In this document: positions 31,730-40,392 of the stretch, in pieces
Numbering within the stretch: position 1 is the first letter of the stretch
Layout of the letters: each line of letters opens with the position of its first letter
Source: CAKTOF01 sp964523945
GTDB lineage: Bacteria > Bacillota > Clostridia > Oscillospirales > Oscillospiraceae
Length of the DNA: 52,454 nucleotides
Direction of reading: 5' to 3'
Assembly (NCBI GenBank): GCA_964523945.1
Contig: CAZGBU010000003.1
Coordinates: 1-52,454 of the forward strand
Program-made: the position numbers and the translations under genes
Notes under the pieces: model-generated
What the model was told of the DNA's origin: nothing
Databases searched by the model: none
What the model saw: only the letters and a program-made list of their open reading frames with translations

Positions 31730-33013
31730 TCAGACGGCGGCGAGCGCCTGGGACAGGTCGGCGATCAGGTCGTCCGCGTCCTCCAGGCCGACGGAGAGCC
31801 GGACCAGATCGGCCGGGACGCCGGCGGCAATCAGTTCGTCGTCGTTCATCTGCCGGTGGGTCGTGCTCGCCGGGTGCAGGCAGCACGAACGCGCGTCGGC
31901 GACATGCGTCTCAATCGCGGCGATCTGCAGATGCTCCATCATCGCTTCTGCCGCATCGCGGCCGCCCTTCACGCCGAAGCTGACAACGCCGCAGGTGCCA
32001 TTCGGCATGTATTTCTGCGCGAGCGCGTAATATGGGCTCGAGGGCAGGCCGGCATAGTTGACCCAGGCGATTTTCTCATGTTGCTCCAGGAATCTGGCTA
32101 CGGCCAGCGCGTTTTCGCAGTGGCGCTGCATGCGCACATGCAGGCTCTCCAGGCCGAGGTTGAGCAGGTATGCGTTCATTGGCGCGGCGCACATGCCGAA
32201 GTCGCGCATGAGCTGCGCAGTTGCCTTGGTGATATACGCACCGCCGAGGCCGAAGCGCTCGGTGTAGACAACGCCGTGATAGCTCTCATCCGGCGTGCAC
32301 AGGCCGGGGTATTTGTCCGGGTACTGCGTCCAGTCGAAGCGGCCGGAGTCGACGATTGCCCCGCCGACCGCTGCGCCGTGGCCGTCCATATATTTGGTGG
32401 TTGAGTGCGTTACGATGTCTGCGCCCCATTCGAACGGGCGGCAGTTCACCGGCGTGGCAAACGTGTTGTCGACAATCAGCGGCACGCCGTGGCGATGCGC
32501 GGCGGCGGCAAAGCGCTCAATGTCGAGCAGCGTCAGCGCGGGGTTGGCGATGGTCTCGCCGAAGACCAGGCGCGTATTCGGCCGGAACGCAGCCTCGAGT
32601 TCATTGTCCGTGCAGTCCGGCGAGACGAACGTCACCTCGATGCCCATGCGTTTCATCGTCACGGAGAACAGGTTGTATGTCCCGCCGTAGATTGTGGACG
32701 AGGAGACGATGTGCCCGCCGCACTCGCAGATGTTGAATGTGGCCAGGAAATTTGCCGCCATGCCGGAAGCGGTCAGCATGGCCGCTGTGCCGCCCTCGAG
32801 CGCGCAGATTTTTGAGGCAACGATGTCGCTGGTCGGATTTTGCAGGCGGGAGTAAAAGTAGCCGGAATCCTCCAGATCAAACAGGCGGCCCATCGCGTCG
32901 CCGGTTGCATATTTGAACGTGGTGCTCTGGATGATCGGCACCTGGCGCGGTTCGCCGTTGCCCGGGCGGTAGCCGCCCTGTACACAGGTTGTTCCGATGT
33001 TGAAGTTGTCCAT
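31730..33013 (-). CDS. metY: O-acetylhomoserine sulfhydrylase
   Basis: MetY makes homocysteine from O-acetylhomoserine and sulfide. It is a PLP enzyme of the Cys/Met metabolism family: 427 residues, phosphate-loop ASGMAA (82-87), VDNTFATP (181-188), the Schiff-base Lys207 in HSTTKYMDGHG and a C-terminal RLSVGLED motif. The length of about 427 fits MetY better than cystathionine synthases (about 380). The ATG at 33013 follows GGAAAGGAG. Transcription starts far upstream at a T-box, so both genes of the unit should be induced when a cognate tRNA, presumably tRNA-Met, is uncharged. Confidence 0.94.
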   Translation of the reverse strand: MDNFNIGTTCVQGGYRPGNGEPRQVPIIQSTTFKYATGDAMGRLFDLEDSGYFYSRLQNPTSDIVASKICALEGGTAAMLTASGMAANFLATFNICECGGHIVSSSTIYGGTYNLFSVTMKRMGIEVTFVSPDCTDNELEAAFRPNTRLVFGETIANPALTLLDIERFAAAAHRHGVPLIVDNTFATPVNCRPFEWGADIVTHSTTKYMDGHGAAVGGAIVDSGRFDWTQYPDKYPGLCTPDESYHGVVYTERFGLGGAYITKATAQLMRDFGMCAAPMNAYLLNLGLESLHVRMQRHCENALAVARFLEQHEKIAWVNYAGLPSSPYYALAQKYMPNGTCGVVSFGVKGGRDAAEAMMEHLQIAAIETHVADARSCCLHPASTTHRQMNDDELIAAGVPADLVRLSVGLEDADDLIADLSQALAAV

Positions 33014-33040
33014 GTAAAAGCTCCTTTCCTCGTGTTCGGT

Positions 33041-33322
33041 TTCCGGATAAAAAAGAAACCGTCTCAAGCAGATGCTTGAGACGGGAATCACCCGCGGTAC
33101 CACTCAACTTACAGGCCAGCGCTTGTCATTCATCCGGATCCGGCAATCCGTTCGCCCTAACGCGGCGCATACGGGACGGCCTACGGCGCACTGCCATCGA
33201 CCGGCCGGCTCGGAAGCCATAGAGCGCGCATCCCCCGCTGCCGGCCTTGCACCAGACGCCGGCTCGCTGGAGCGTTTTGGATACCGCCCCTCTTCGTCGC
33301 AGCCTTTTTCGTGTGCGATTGT
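33041..33322 (-). promoter_or_regulatory. T-box leader of metY-metA
   Basis: On the minus strand the leader contains the canonical T-box core TGGTACCGCGG (near 33093-33103), which pairs with the CCA end of uncharged tRNA. It is followed at once by a perfect terminator stem (33059-33070 with 33073-33084) and a T-rich tract (to 33048). About 200 bases upstream of the core can form stem I. ATG triplets near 33211-33230 would fit a methionine specifier, but I could not fix the specifier loop by eye. The downstream genes make methionine synthesis the expected response. Confidence 0.88.
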
Positions 33323-33328
33323 AGCAAT

Positions 33329-33357
33329 ATTGTATGCACCCGGCGGGGAATTGTCAA
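33329..33357 (-). promoter_or_regulatory. Promoter of the T-box leader
   Basis: On the minus strand consensus TTGACA (33352-33357), a 17-base spacer and TACAAT (33329-33334). The -35 box abuts the end of the thlA terminator. Confidence 0.85.
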
Positions 33358-33359
33358 GC

Positions 33360-33392
33360 AAAAAATCCCGGCTCCAAACGGAGCCGGGGTTT
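33360..33392 (-). terminator. Terminator of the thiolase gene
   Basis: A 13-bp stem (33363-33375 with 33380-33392, loop AAAC, one G-T pair) is followed on the minus strand by six T. It lies 15 bases beyond the stop. Confidence 0.9.
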
Positions 33393-33407
33393 CGTATCAG
33401 CAGGGGA

Positions 33408-34679
33408 TCAGCACTTCTCGAAGATCGTGGCAACGCCCATGCCGCCGCCGATGCACAGCGTGGCGAGGCCTTTCTTCGCGTCGTCGCGCTTGCGCATCTC
33501 ATGCAGCAGTGTGACGATGATGCGGGCACCGGAGCAGCCGACCGGGTGGCCGATCGACAGCGCGCCGCCGTTGACGTTGACCTTGCTCATGTCGAAGCCG
33601 AGCTCGCGGGCGACGGCAAGCGACTGGGCGGCAAACGCCTCGTTGGCCTCGACGAGATCCATGTCGTCAATGGTCAGGCCGGCACGCTCCATGGCCTGAC
33701 GGGAGGCCGGAACCGGGCCGGTGCCCATGATCTTCGGATCGACGCCGCCCTGGCCCCAGGAGAGCAGTTTGGCCATCGGCTTCAGACCGTATTTCTCAAC
33801 CGCTTCGCCGGAGGCAAGGACGATTGCAGCAGCGCCGTCGTTGATGCCGGAGGCATTGCCGGCAGTGACGCGCGCCTGGCCCTTCGTCTCGGGCGAGGCC
33901 TTGCAGGCCTTGGCGCCGAACGAGTCGACAACCGTGCCGCCGTCGGCCTCAAACGCATTGTCGGACGAGGTCGGGAACGCGGTTTTCAGCTTGGCCAGTC
34001 CCTCGGCGGTTGTGGAGGCGCGCGGGAACTCGTCGACCTTGAACTCGACGACCTGCTTCTTGACCTTGACCGGGACGGGGACGATTTCGTCGTCGAAGCG
34101 GCCGGATTCCTGCGCTGCCTTGGTCTTCATCTGGGACGAGAGCGCGAACTCGTCGAGTTCCTCCCGGGTCAGGCCCCAAACGTCGCAGATATTCTCGGCG
34201 GTGGTGCCCATATGATAGTTGTTGAACGCATCCCACAGGCCGTCTTTGACCATGGTGTCGACAAGCTTCTTGTCGAACATGCGGGCGCCCCAGCGGGCAT
34301 CCGGCGAGATATACGGCGCAGCGGACATGTTCTCGGTACCGCCGCAGACAACGATCTCAGCGTCGCCGGCAGCGATGGAACGGGCGGCTTCAATGACGCT
34401 CTTCATGCCGGAGCCGCAGACCATGTTGACCGAGTAGGCGGGGACGGAGACGGGCAGGCCGGCCTTCAGGCTGACCTGGCGGGCAACGTTCTGGCCCAGG
34501 CCGGCGGTGATGCAGCAGCCGAACATGACCTCGTCGACCTGCTCAGGCTTGACGCCGGCGCGGGAGAGCGCCTCTTTGACGACGATCGCGCCAAGCTCAG
34601 CGGCAGGAACATCTTTCAGGCTGCCGCCGAACGAGCCGACCGCCGTACGGCAGCAGTTGACAACATAAAGATCTCTCAT
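33408..34679 (-). CDS. thlA: Acetyl-CoA C-acetyltransferase (thiolase) with an internal insertion
   Basis: The thiolase condenses two acetyl-CoA to acetoacetyl-CoA, the entry to butyrate synthesis, or runs in reverse. The 423-residue protein has Cys88 (MVCGSGMKS), the His motif SIGHPVGCSG and Cys409 (CIGGGMG). Usual lengths are about 392; the extra 30 or so residues lie between KLKTAF and RVTAGNASGIND (about residues 237-268, with EADGGTVVDSFGAKACK), where homologues have only a few. The insertion is in frame and ends in intact core sequence, so the enzyme is probably active. The ATG at 34679 follows GGAGG; promoter and terminator are both strong. Confidence 0.94.
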   Translation of the reverse strand: MRDLYVVNCCRTAVGSFGGSLKDVPAAELGAIVVKEALSRAGVKPEQVDEVMFGCCITAGLGQNVARQVSLKAGLPVSVPAYSVNMVCGSGMKSVIEAARSIAAGDAEIVVCGGTENMSAAPYISPDARWGARMFDKKLVDTMVKDGLWDAFNNYHMGTTAENICDVWGLTREELDEFALSSQMKTKAAQESGRFDDEIVPVPVKVKKQVVEFKVDEFPRASTTAEGLAKLKTAFPTSSDNAFEADGGTVVDSFGAKACKASPETKGQARVTAGNASGINDGAAAIVLASGEAVEKYGLKPMAKLLSWGQGGVDPKIMGTGPVPASRQAMERAGLTIDDMDLVEANEAFAAQSLAVARELGFDMSKVNVNGGALSIGHPVGCSGARIIVTLLHEMRKRDDAKKGLATLCIGGGMGVATIFEKC

Positions 34680-34743
34680 AATTTCGTAACCTCCAGTATT
34701 TTATCGTTGCACATGGTGCAGGATGCGAAGATTCACCGAATTC

Positions 34744-34772
34744 ATTATAAAGTCTTATTCCGCATCCGTCAA
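34744..34772 (-). promoter_or_regulatory. Promoter of the thiolase gene
   Basis: On the minus strand TTGACG (34767-34772), a 17-base spacer and consensus TATAAT (34744-34749), about 65 bases from the start. The -35 differs from consensus at one base. Confidence 0.85.
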
Positions 34773-34850
34773 CGGCTGACCGACAGAAAAATCCTGCAAT
34801 CCGGGGCCCGGCGGTTATACAGATTGCCGCCATATAGTCAGGAAATCGAA

Positions 34851-34879
34851 TTGCATCTGCCGGGGACGCATGGTATAAT
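34851..34879 (+). promoter_or_regulatory. Promoter of the SLH peptidase gene
   Basis: TTGCAT (34851-34856), a 17-base spacer and consensus TATAAT (34874-34879) lie about 85 bases upstream of the start. Confidence 0.75.
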
Positions 34880-34963
34880 CCAGACAGATAGACCGCGCGC
34901 CCTGCGCGGAGATGAAATAACACAGCAATCCGGCACAGACGCCGGGAGAAAAGGGGTTGCTGC

Positions 34964-37090
34964 ATGATGAGAGTTTTGCACAAACGGCGCGTGGTATCGC
35001 TCCTGCTGGCGATTGTTATCCTGGCCGGGGCATGGGGGCCGGCGGCGCTGGCTGCACCGGCACAGATCCCGTTCGACGAGATTGAGCCGGGAGAGATCCA
35101 TTTGGATGAGTTGCAAGCCGTGATCGACGAGACGCTCGCCCTCTCGGCTGATGCGTCGAACCAGGACGCTGTGGCATGGATGATCCTGGAGATTAATGCC
35201 TGGCAGACTTCTGCGGTCACGACGCGCTCCCTGCGCGAGCTCGCCTATTACCAGAACCTGAGTGACAGTGCGGCGGTCACGGCATATACCGCAGCGGCCG
35301 AGGCATACGCTGAGGCGACAGGGATGATTTTCGACTGTCTGCGCGCGCTGCTTGGCTCGCCCTGTGCAGGCGCTGTGGAGCAGCTCTACTCGTCCGAAGA
35401 CATCGCCAGCCTGACCTCGGGCGACGCCGATCGGATGAGCGCGCTGTCGGCCATTACCAGCCGCTATATCAGCGCGTACAATGACCGGATGAACCAGACC
35501 TATGCGACCTACGACGATCTGGTTGCGGCGGTTGGCACACTGTATCTGGAGATGATCCGCGAATTGTCGGCGGCGGCCGGCAGCGGGGAAGAGGCTGTGC
35601 GGCTGTTCTACGAGAGCTATGGCCGAACCGGTACATATGCGGACTATGAGCCGATGCGCGAGGCCGTGCGCGAGACGTTTGGGCCGGCGCTGCTGCGGCT
35701 GTGGCTGCTGACGGAGTCGACTGAGGACGAGACGCTCGGCGGTGAGGCGACGCTTGCGGCGGTGGCCGATGTGGTGCGTGAGCAGTTTCCGCCGATTGCT
35801 GACGCGGTCAACTATCTGCTGGAGTACGGCTACTATGACGTCACGCCCGGCGCGGACAAATATACAGGCGGCTTCACAACCTATCTGTACGAGTACGAAG
35901 CGCCGTTCCTGTATTACCCGACAGAGGGCGGTATTACCGGTGTGGATGGGATCAGCCACGAGCTGGGGCACTATTATCACTACTACGAATATGGCTCGAC
36001 GGGCGACCTGGACTCGGCTGAGGTACACTCGCAGGGACTGGAACTGCTGTGCACATTGTACTATGATGAGCTGCACGGTGAGAGAGCCGATGCCGCGGAG
36101 CTGATTGTGCTGAGCAATGTGGCAATGGCAGTGATCGACGGGTGCATCATGGATGAATTCCAGTATGAGGCGTTTACCAATCCGCCGGCCGATGCAGCCG
36201 GGCTGCAGGCGTTGTATGCGTCGATCCTGGACGAATACGGGCTCGGCGTGCTGGCGGACAACAGCGCCTGGGCATACTATTGGACGATTGTGCCGCACAG
36301 CTTCTCGCAGCCGATGTACTATCTCAGCTACGCCGTCTCGGCGCTGCCGGCGCTGGAGCTGTGGGCCATGGCGCAGGATGATCCGGATGGCGCCAAAGCC
36401 AGCTACTATGATTTCACGGCGCTCAGCAGCGAAAACGGTTTTGCCGCTGCGCTGCGCGCAGCCGGGTTGTCTGACCCGTACAACGGCGCGGCGGTCTCCG
36501 GCGTGGTGGAGGAGCTGGATGCATACCTGGCCGGCTCGGACAACTGGCTGTTCTCCGACATCGCCACGTGCTGGGGTGCGACGGAGATCCAGTGGTTTGC
36601 CTGGGTGGGCGGCATCAACGGCTACGCCGACGGCACCTACCGCCCGAATGGGACGCTGACGCGTGCGCAGATGGCGTCAGTCCTGACCAATCTGCTTGGC
36701 ATGCGCGGCGTGACATCGCAGATGGAGATCGCCGACGTGCCGGCGGCGTACTGGGCGCATGATGAGATTGCCATTGTGCTTTCATTCGGCCTGATGACGC
36801 TGGATGAAACCGGCGGATTCCGTCCCGACGAGCCGCTGACCCGGCAGGAAATGGCGGCCATTGCCGCTGCGCTGCTCAGCGAAGCCGATGTGACAGCGGA
36901 GCCGGATTCGACCCCATACACTGATGACGACCAGATCCGCGATGATTGCCGCGAGGCGGTGCAGATCATGCGCGCGCTTGGCGTCATGGCCGGCCGCGCG
37001 GATGGCTCGTTCGATCCCGACGGCAGCCTGACCCGACAGCAGATGGCGGTTGTGTTTTTCCGGCTGTACGAGTGCATGGCCACCGCGTAA
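34964..37090 (+). CDS. Secreted HExxH metallopeptidase with three C-terminal SLH repeats
   Basis: The 708-residue protein starts with a signal peptide (basic MMRVLHKRR, hydrophobic LLLAIVILAGAW, cleavage near ALAAPA). Residues about 40-520 form a helical body with the zinc motif HELGH (332-336) and a likely third ligand Glu in the SAEVHSQGLE segment (353-360). The fold pattern resembles M3/oligoendopeptidase-F-type enzymes, although identity is low. Three surface-layer-homology repeats follow (about 540-590, 605-655, 665-705; each with GYADGTYRPN-like turns) and would hold it to the cell-wall secondary polymer. M3 enzymes are usually cytoplasmic, so a wall-attached one is uncommon. A peptidase role on extracellular peptides is inferred. 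No terminator was seen after it. Confidence 0.85.
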   Translation: MMRVLHKRRVVSLLLAIVILAGAWGPAALAAPAQIPFDEIEPGEIHLDELQAVIDETLALSADASNQDAVAWMILEINAWQTSAVTTRSLRELAYYQNLSDSAAVTAYTAAAEAYAEATGMIFDCLRALLGSPCAGAVEQLYSSEDIASLTSGDADRMSALSAITSRYISAYNDRMNQTYATYDDLVAAVGTLYLEMIRELSAAAGSGEEAVRLFYESYGRTGTYADYEPMREAVRETFGPALLRLWLLTESTEDETLGGEATLAAVADVVREQFPPIADAVNYLLEYGYYDVTPGADKYTGGFTTYLYEYEAPFLYYPTEGGITGVDGISHELGHYYHYYEYGSTGDLDSAEVHSQGLELLCTLYYDELHGERADAAELIVLSNVAMAVIDGCIMDEFQYEAFTNPPADAAGLQALYASILDEYGLGVLADNSAWAYYWTIVPHSFSQPMYYLSYAVSALPALELWAMAQDDPDGAKASYYDFTALSSENGFAAALRAAGLSDPYNGAAVSGVVEELDAYLAGSDNWLFSDIATCWGATEIQWFAWVGGINGYADGTYRPNGTLTRAQMASVLTNLLGMRGVTSQMEIADVPAAYWAHDEIAIVLSFGLMTLDETGGFRPDEPLTRQEMAAIAAALLSEADVTAEPDSTPYTDDDQIRDDCREAVQIMRALGVMAGRADGSFDPDGSLTRQQMAVVFFRLYECMATA

Positions 37091-37171
37091 CGTCAGTATT
37101 CAAATTTGTAAAAAAGTGTTATAGATTTTCATCAAAACCAGCTAAAATTTGGATAGTATACTAATAGCAAC

Positions 37172-37200
37172 TTGTGTGATTTCACCAATTATGTTATACT
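37172..37200 (+). promoter_or_regulatory. Promoter of the cytidylate-kinase-like gene
   Basis: TTGTGT (37172-37177), a 17-base spacer and TATACT (37195-37200) lie about 50 bases upstream of the start, in an AT-rich gap. Confidence 0.65.
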
Positions 37201-37251
37201 TACAATAGGGATAGATCCCGTACTTGACACGATGCGCGAGGAGGTAGCACC

Positions 37252-37854
37252 ATGATTATTACAATCGGAAGACAATATGGGTCCGGAGGAAAGGACATTG
37301 GCGAGCGCGTGGCCCAAGCGCTTGGCTATAAGTTCTACGATAAGGAGATCCTGACGCTGACGGCGGAGCGCGAGGGCTTCAGCGTGCCGGCAGTGCGGCA
37401 GTATGACGAGGCGCTGACCAGCTCGCTGCTGTACGGAACCTATCTGACAACAGCCGGCGGCGGTGCGGATATGCTTCCGCTCAATCAGAAGCTGGCTATT
37501 GCGCAGTTTGACATTATCCGGCGGATCGCAAAGGATAATAACTGCGTCATTGTCGGCCGCTGCGCGGACTATGTCCTGCGCGAAACGCCGCACTGCCTGA
37601 ACGTCTATATCCACGCGAAGCTGGATTTCCGCAAGGAGCGCGCAGTGAAGCACTATGGCGTTGCGCCGGAACTTGCGGAAAAGACCATCAAGAAGCAGGA
37701 TAAGCGGCGCAGTGATTACTATGAATTCTTCACCCAGAAGAAGTGGGGCGACGCGAAGAGCTATGACCTGGCGATTGACTCGAGCAAGTTCGGGATTGAG
37801 GGCGCGGCAGACGCCATTGTCCAGCTCGCGCGGCTTTTGCAGGCGCAGGGATAA
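37252..37854 (+). CDS. Cytidylate kinase-like family protein
   Basis: The 200-residue protein has a P-loop variant GRQYGSGGKDIGERVAQAL (6-24) and later VIVGRCADYVL (99-109). This is the arrangement of the cytidylate-kinase-like family, which shares the NMP-kinase fold but not the full CMP-binding set of Cmk. The natural substrate is not established for this family; a nucleotide or small phosphoacceptor is likely. The ATG at 37252 follows GAGGAGG. It is monocistronic, with its own promoter and a strong terminator. Confidence 0.85.
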   Translation: MIITIGRQYGSGGKDIGERVAQALGYKFYDKEILTLTAEREGFSVPAVRQYDEALTSSLLYGTYLTTAGGGADMLPLNQKLAIAQFDIIRRIAKDNNCVIVGRCADYVLRETPHCLNVYIHAKLDFRKERAVKHYGVAPELAEKTIKKQDKRRSDYYEFFTQKKWGDAKSYDLAIDSSKFGIEGAADAIVQLARLLQAQG

Positions 37855-37866
37855 CACAGACAAAAA

Positions 37867-37910
37867 CCCCGGGCCGGTTCCAACAGAGAACCGGCCCGGG
37901 GCTTTTTTTT
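37867..37910. terminator. Terminator between the kinase-like gene and jag
   Basis: A perfect 14-bp GC stem (37867-37880 with 37888-37901, seven-base loop) is followed by C and eight T on the plus strand. The minus strand also ends in five T, so it serves both convergent genes. Confidence 0.93.
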
Positions 37911-38811
37911 ATTCTGCTGCGGAATCGCCTGCGCCCTTGCTGTAGGCGATCACGATCCGACGGTTCGGCTCGGTGCCGGTGGAGTAGGTGGTCACGTCCT
38001 GATAGCTCTGCAGCGCCGCATGAATGACATGGCGCTCATAGGCGTTCATCGGCTCAAGCGTCATGTTTTTGCGGTAGCGGACGACCTTCCCGGCAACCTT
38101 GAACGCAAGCCGCTCCAGCGACTCTTCCCGCTTGGCACGGTAGTTTTCCGCATCGACGGTGATGCGCACGCGCTTGCCGGAACCGTGGTTAACGGCGTAA
38201 TTGGCCAGATGCTGAATGGCGTCGAGTGTCTCGCCGCGGCGGCCGATCAGCATACCCAGGCTGCTGCCGACGAGCTCGACGTGGCAGCCCTCTTCCTGTC
38301 GAACCGCGTGCGGCACGGCGTCAGACCCCATGTACTCGAGCAGACCTTTCAGAAACACCTCAGCACGCGCTTCCACCGAACCGGGTTCCGGTGGCGTGTA
38401 CTGGATCGGCGCGGGCTTGGGCTGCGCGGCCGGCTGCTTCGGTTCGGCAGGCCGCTGCTTCGATGCAGCTTTCTGCTCTGGCTGATGCACGGCTGGCGCG
38501 CTCTTTTGCGCCGGCGCAGTCTGCGGTGCCGGCGCGGCTTTGGGCTCTTCTGCCTTTTTCTGCTCGGAGACGGGCTTCCAGGGCTTGCGCGGCGAGCGTG
38601 AGGCCGACGAAAGCGCGGGCGCAGGCACCTCATCCGGCGCCTCGTAGGTGACCTTTACCTTTGCCGGCGCGGCGCCGATGCCGAGAAAGCCGGATTTGGG
38701 ATATTCGAGCACTTCCACGGAGACGCTGTCGCGGTCAAGCTGAAGCTGCTCAAGCGCGGCTGCGACGGCCAGATCGATCGTCTTGCCGGTTGTTGTGATA
38801 AACTTTTCCAT
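37909..38811 (-). CDS. jag: Jag/KhpB-type RNA-binding protein
   Basis: Jag (KhpB, EloR) binds RNA with KhpA and affects cell elongation and sporulation in Firmicutes. The 300-residue protein has the Jag-N domain (1-55, with EYPKSGFLGIGAAPAKVKV) and a low-complexity Ala/Pro/Lys/Gln linker (about 56-145). Then come a KH domain with GMLIGRRGETLDAIQHL and a C-terminal R3H domain (YERHVIHAALQ, GTEPNRRIVIAY). The linker is longer than in Bacillus. It follows yidC by 18 bases and is the last gene of the rpmH operon. Confidence 0.94.
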   Translation of the reverse strand: MEKFITTTGKTIDLAVAAALEQLQLDRDSVSVEVLEYPKSGFLGIGAAPAKVKVTYEAPDEVPAPALSSASRSPRKPWKPVSEQKKAEEPKAAPAPQTAPAQKSAPAVHQPEQKAASKQRPAEPKQPAAQPKPAPIQYTPPEPGSVEARAEVFLKGLLEYMGSDAVPHAVRQEEGCHVELVGSSLGMLIGRRGETLDAIQHLANYAVNHGSGKRVRITVDAENYRAKREESLERLAFKVAGKVVRYRKNMTLEPMNAYERHVIHAALQSYQDVTTYSTGTEPNRRIVIAYSKGAGDSAAE

Positions 38812-38829
38812 ATGTCGTCTCTCCTTGCC

Positions 38830-40155
38830 TCAATCGACGGCCGTATCGTCGGCTGCCGCGGGCTTGTCCTCTGGCGCATCGACCGGCGCATCCGACTGCT
38901 CGTCCTCCGGCGCAGCGGCCGGCGCATCGAGCGGAACGGGTTGATAGGTGGTCTGCTGCGGCAAGGGATAGCGGTCGGGTTGATAGCTGCGTCCGCGTGC
39001 CATTGGCCGGTCGGGATCGCCGGACAGCGTGTCGGCAGGCTGCTCCGGCTCACTTTCCGTGTTGCCTCTCCTGGCGGCGCGGGCGGCCTGATAGGCGTCC
39101 TTTTTCGCTTTTTCCTGCGCGGCCTGCATTGCGGTGACCTTTTTCTTGCTGGTATTGGGATCGGGATTGTTGCCGAGCTGGGCGCGGCGCTCCTCGCGGC
39201 GGCGTTCTTTCTCGGCCTCAATGGCAGCAGCCTCCGCAGCTTTCTGCGCTTTCAGGGCGTCCTCCGCATCGTAGACCTTTCGGTAGTACCGGGTCAGGAA
39301 AAAGTCCTGAATCATGCCGAACAAGGACTGCGCGATCCAGTAGATGCTCAGACCGGCCGGCACGACAAAGCCAATATAGATCGACATCAGCGGCATGAAA
39401 ATCATCATCGATTTGGTCGACTGGGCGGCCATTTTGGCGGCCTGCTCGTCTTTCTGGCCGCTGTCATCGGTGGCGACAGTGGCGTTCATCTTCTGCATCA
39501 GCCAGCTCGACAGGAAGTTGAACACACCCGAGATAATCGGGATCAGGAACAGACCGATGCTCGACCAGCTGTAGCCCTGTTCCCAGAACTTGAATGTCGG
39601 CGTTGCGCTTAGACTGATGCCGAGGAAGTTGAAGTTCATGTTGATGACATCCGGCACGGCGGCCTTGATTTCGGTATAGAATTCCGAAATATGGCCGGCA
39701 ACGGTCATCTGGTAGTAATATGCAGTTTCGTCAATTGTAATGCCGTGCGACGAGAGGATGGCAATGATCTGCTGGATGGCGTCATCGCTCAGGCCGAGAA
39801 TGTAGGTCAGCGGCTGGCGCACGACGTAGTACAGCGGGATCAGGATCAGCATCGGGATCAGCGACCAGAGACAGCCGCCGGTCATGCTGACGTTTTCCTC
39901 TTTGTAGAGCTTCATCAGCTCGGTCTGGTATTTCTGCTTGTCGTCGCCGTATTTCTCCTCGAGCGCCTTTTGCTTTGGCGCCAGACGGGACATTTTCATC
40001 ATGCTCTTCTTCGACTTCATCGAAAGCGGCAGCAGCACGAGCTTGATGAACAGCGAGAACAGGATCAGCGCCACACCGTAGTTGCCGACGAGCCGGTACA
40101 GCTGGAGCAGGATCCAGCCGAACGGGATCATGATGAGGTATTTAAACGGATTCAT
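38830..40155 (-). CDS. yidC: YidC/Oxa1-family membrane protein insertase
   Basis: YidC inserts proteins into the cytoplasmic membrane, alone or with Sec. The protein has 441 residues. It has an N-terminal membrane segment (GVALILFSLFIKLVLLPL), the conserved cytoplasmic loop MKSKKSMMKMSRLAPKQKAL, four more membrane segments and an extracytoplasmic loop of about 60 residues (near 120-190). No lipoprotein signal Cys is seen at the start, unlike many Gram-positive YidC. The tail of about 130 residues is unusually long, Arg/Lys-rich then Pro/Asp/Ala-rich; the basic part may contact ribosomes. It sits 24 bases after yidD. Confidence 0.94.
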   Translation of the reverse strand: MNPFKYLIMIPFGWILLQLYRLVGNYGVALILFSLFIKLVLLPLSMKSKKSMMKMSRLAPKQKALEEKYGDDKQKYQTELMKLYKEENVSMTGGCLWSLIPMLILIPLYYVVRQPLTYILGLSDDAIQQIIAILSSHGITIDETAYYYQMTVAGHISEFYTEIKAAVPDVINMNFNFLGISLSATPTFKFWEQGYSWSSIGLFLIPIISGVFNFLSSWLMQKMNATVATDDSGQKDEQAAKMAAQSTKSMMIFMPLMSIYIGFVVPAGLSIYWIAQSLFGMIQDFFLTRYYRKVYDAEDALKAQKAAEAAAIEAEKERRREERRAQLGNNPDPNTSKKKVTAMQAAQEKAKKDAYQAARAARRGNTESEPEQPADTLSGDPDRPMARGRSYQPDRYPLPQQTTYQPVPLDAPAAAPEDEQSDAPVDAPEDKPAAADDTAVD

Positions 40156-40179
40156 TCGATTCCTCCAGAAATCTGCCTG

Positions 40180-40392
40180 TCAGGGGACAGGATCATACGG
40201 GCAAGAGTGGTTGAACGGGTTGCACCGCATCAGGCGTTTGAACGCAAGCCAACCGCCGCGGCGCGCGCCATACCGCTCGATGGCTTCCAGCGCGTACTGG
40301 GAGCACGTCGGGGTAAACCGGCACCGGGCGGGCAGCAGCGGGGAAATGCCCCGCTGGTAGAACCGGATCAGTTTAATCAGAGCTTTTTTCAA
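40180..40392 (-). CDS. yidD: Membrane protein insertion efficiency factor
   Basis: The 70-residue protein has the YidD signature: CRFTPTCSQYALEAIERYG and the closing RCNPFNHSCPYDPVP. It helps YidC-dependent insertion. The start overlaps the end of rnpA by 20 bases, as in many bacteria, and yidC follows directly. Confidence 0.94.
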   Translation of the reverse strand: MKKALIKLIRFYQRGISPLLPARCRFTPTCSQYALEAIERYGARRGGWLAFKRLMRCNPFNHSCPYDPVP

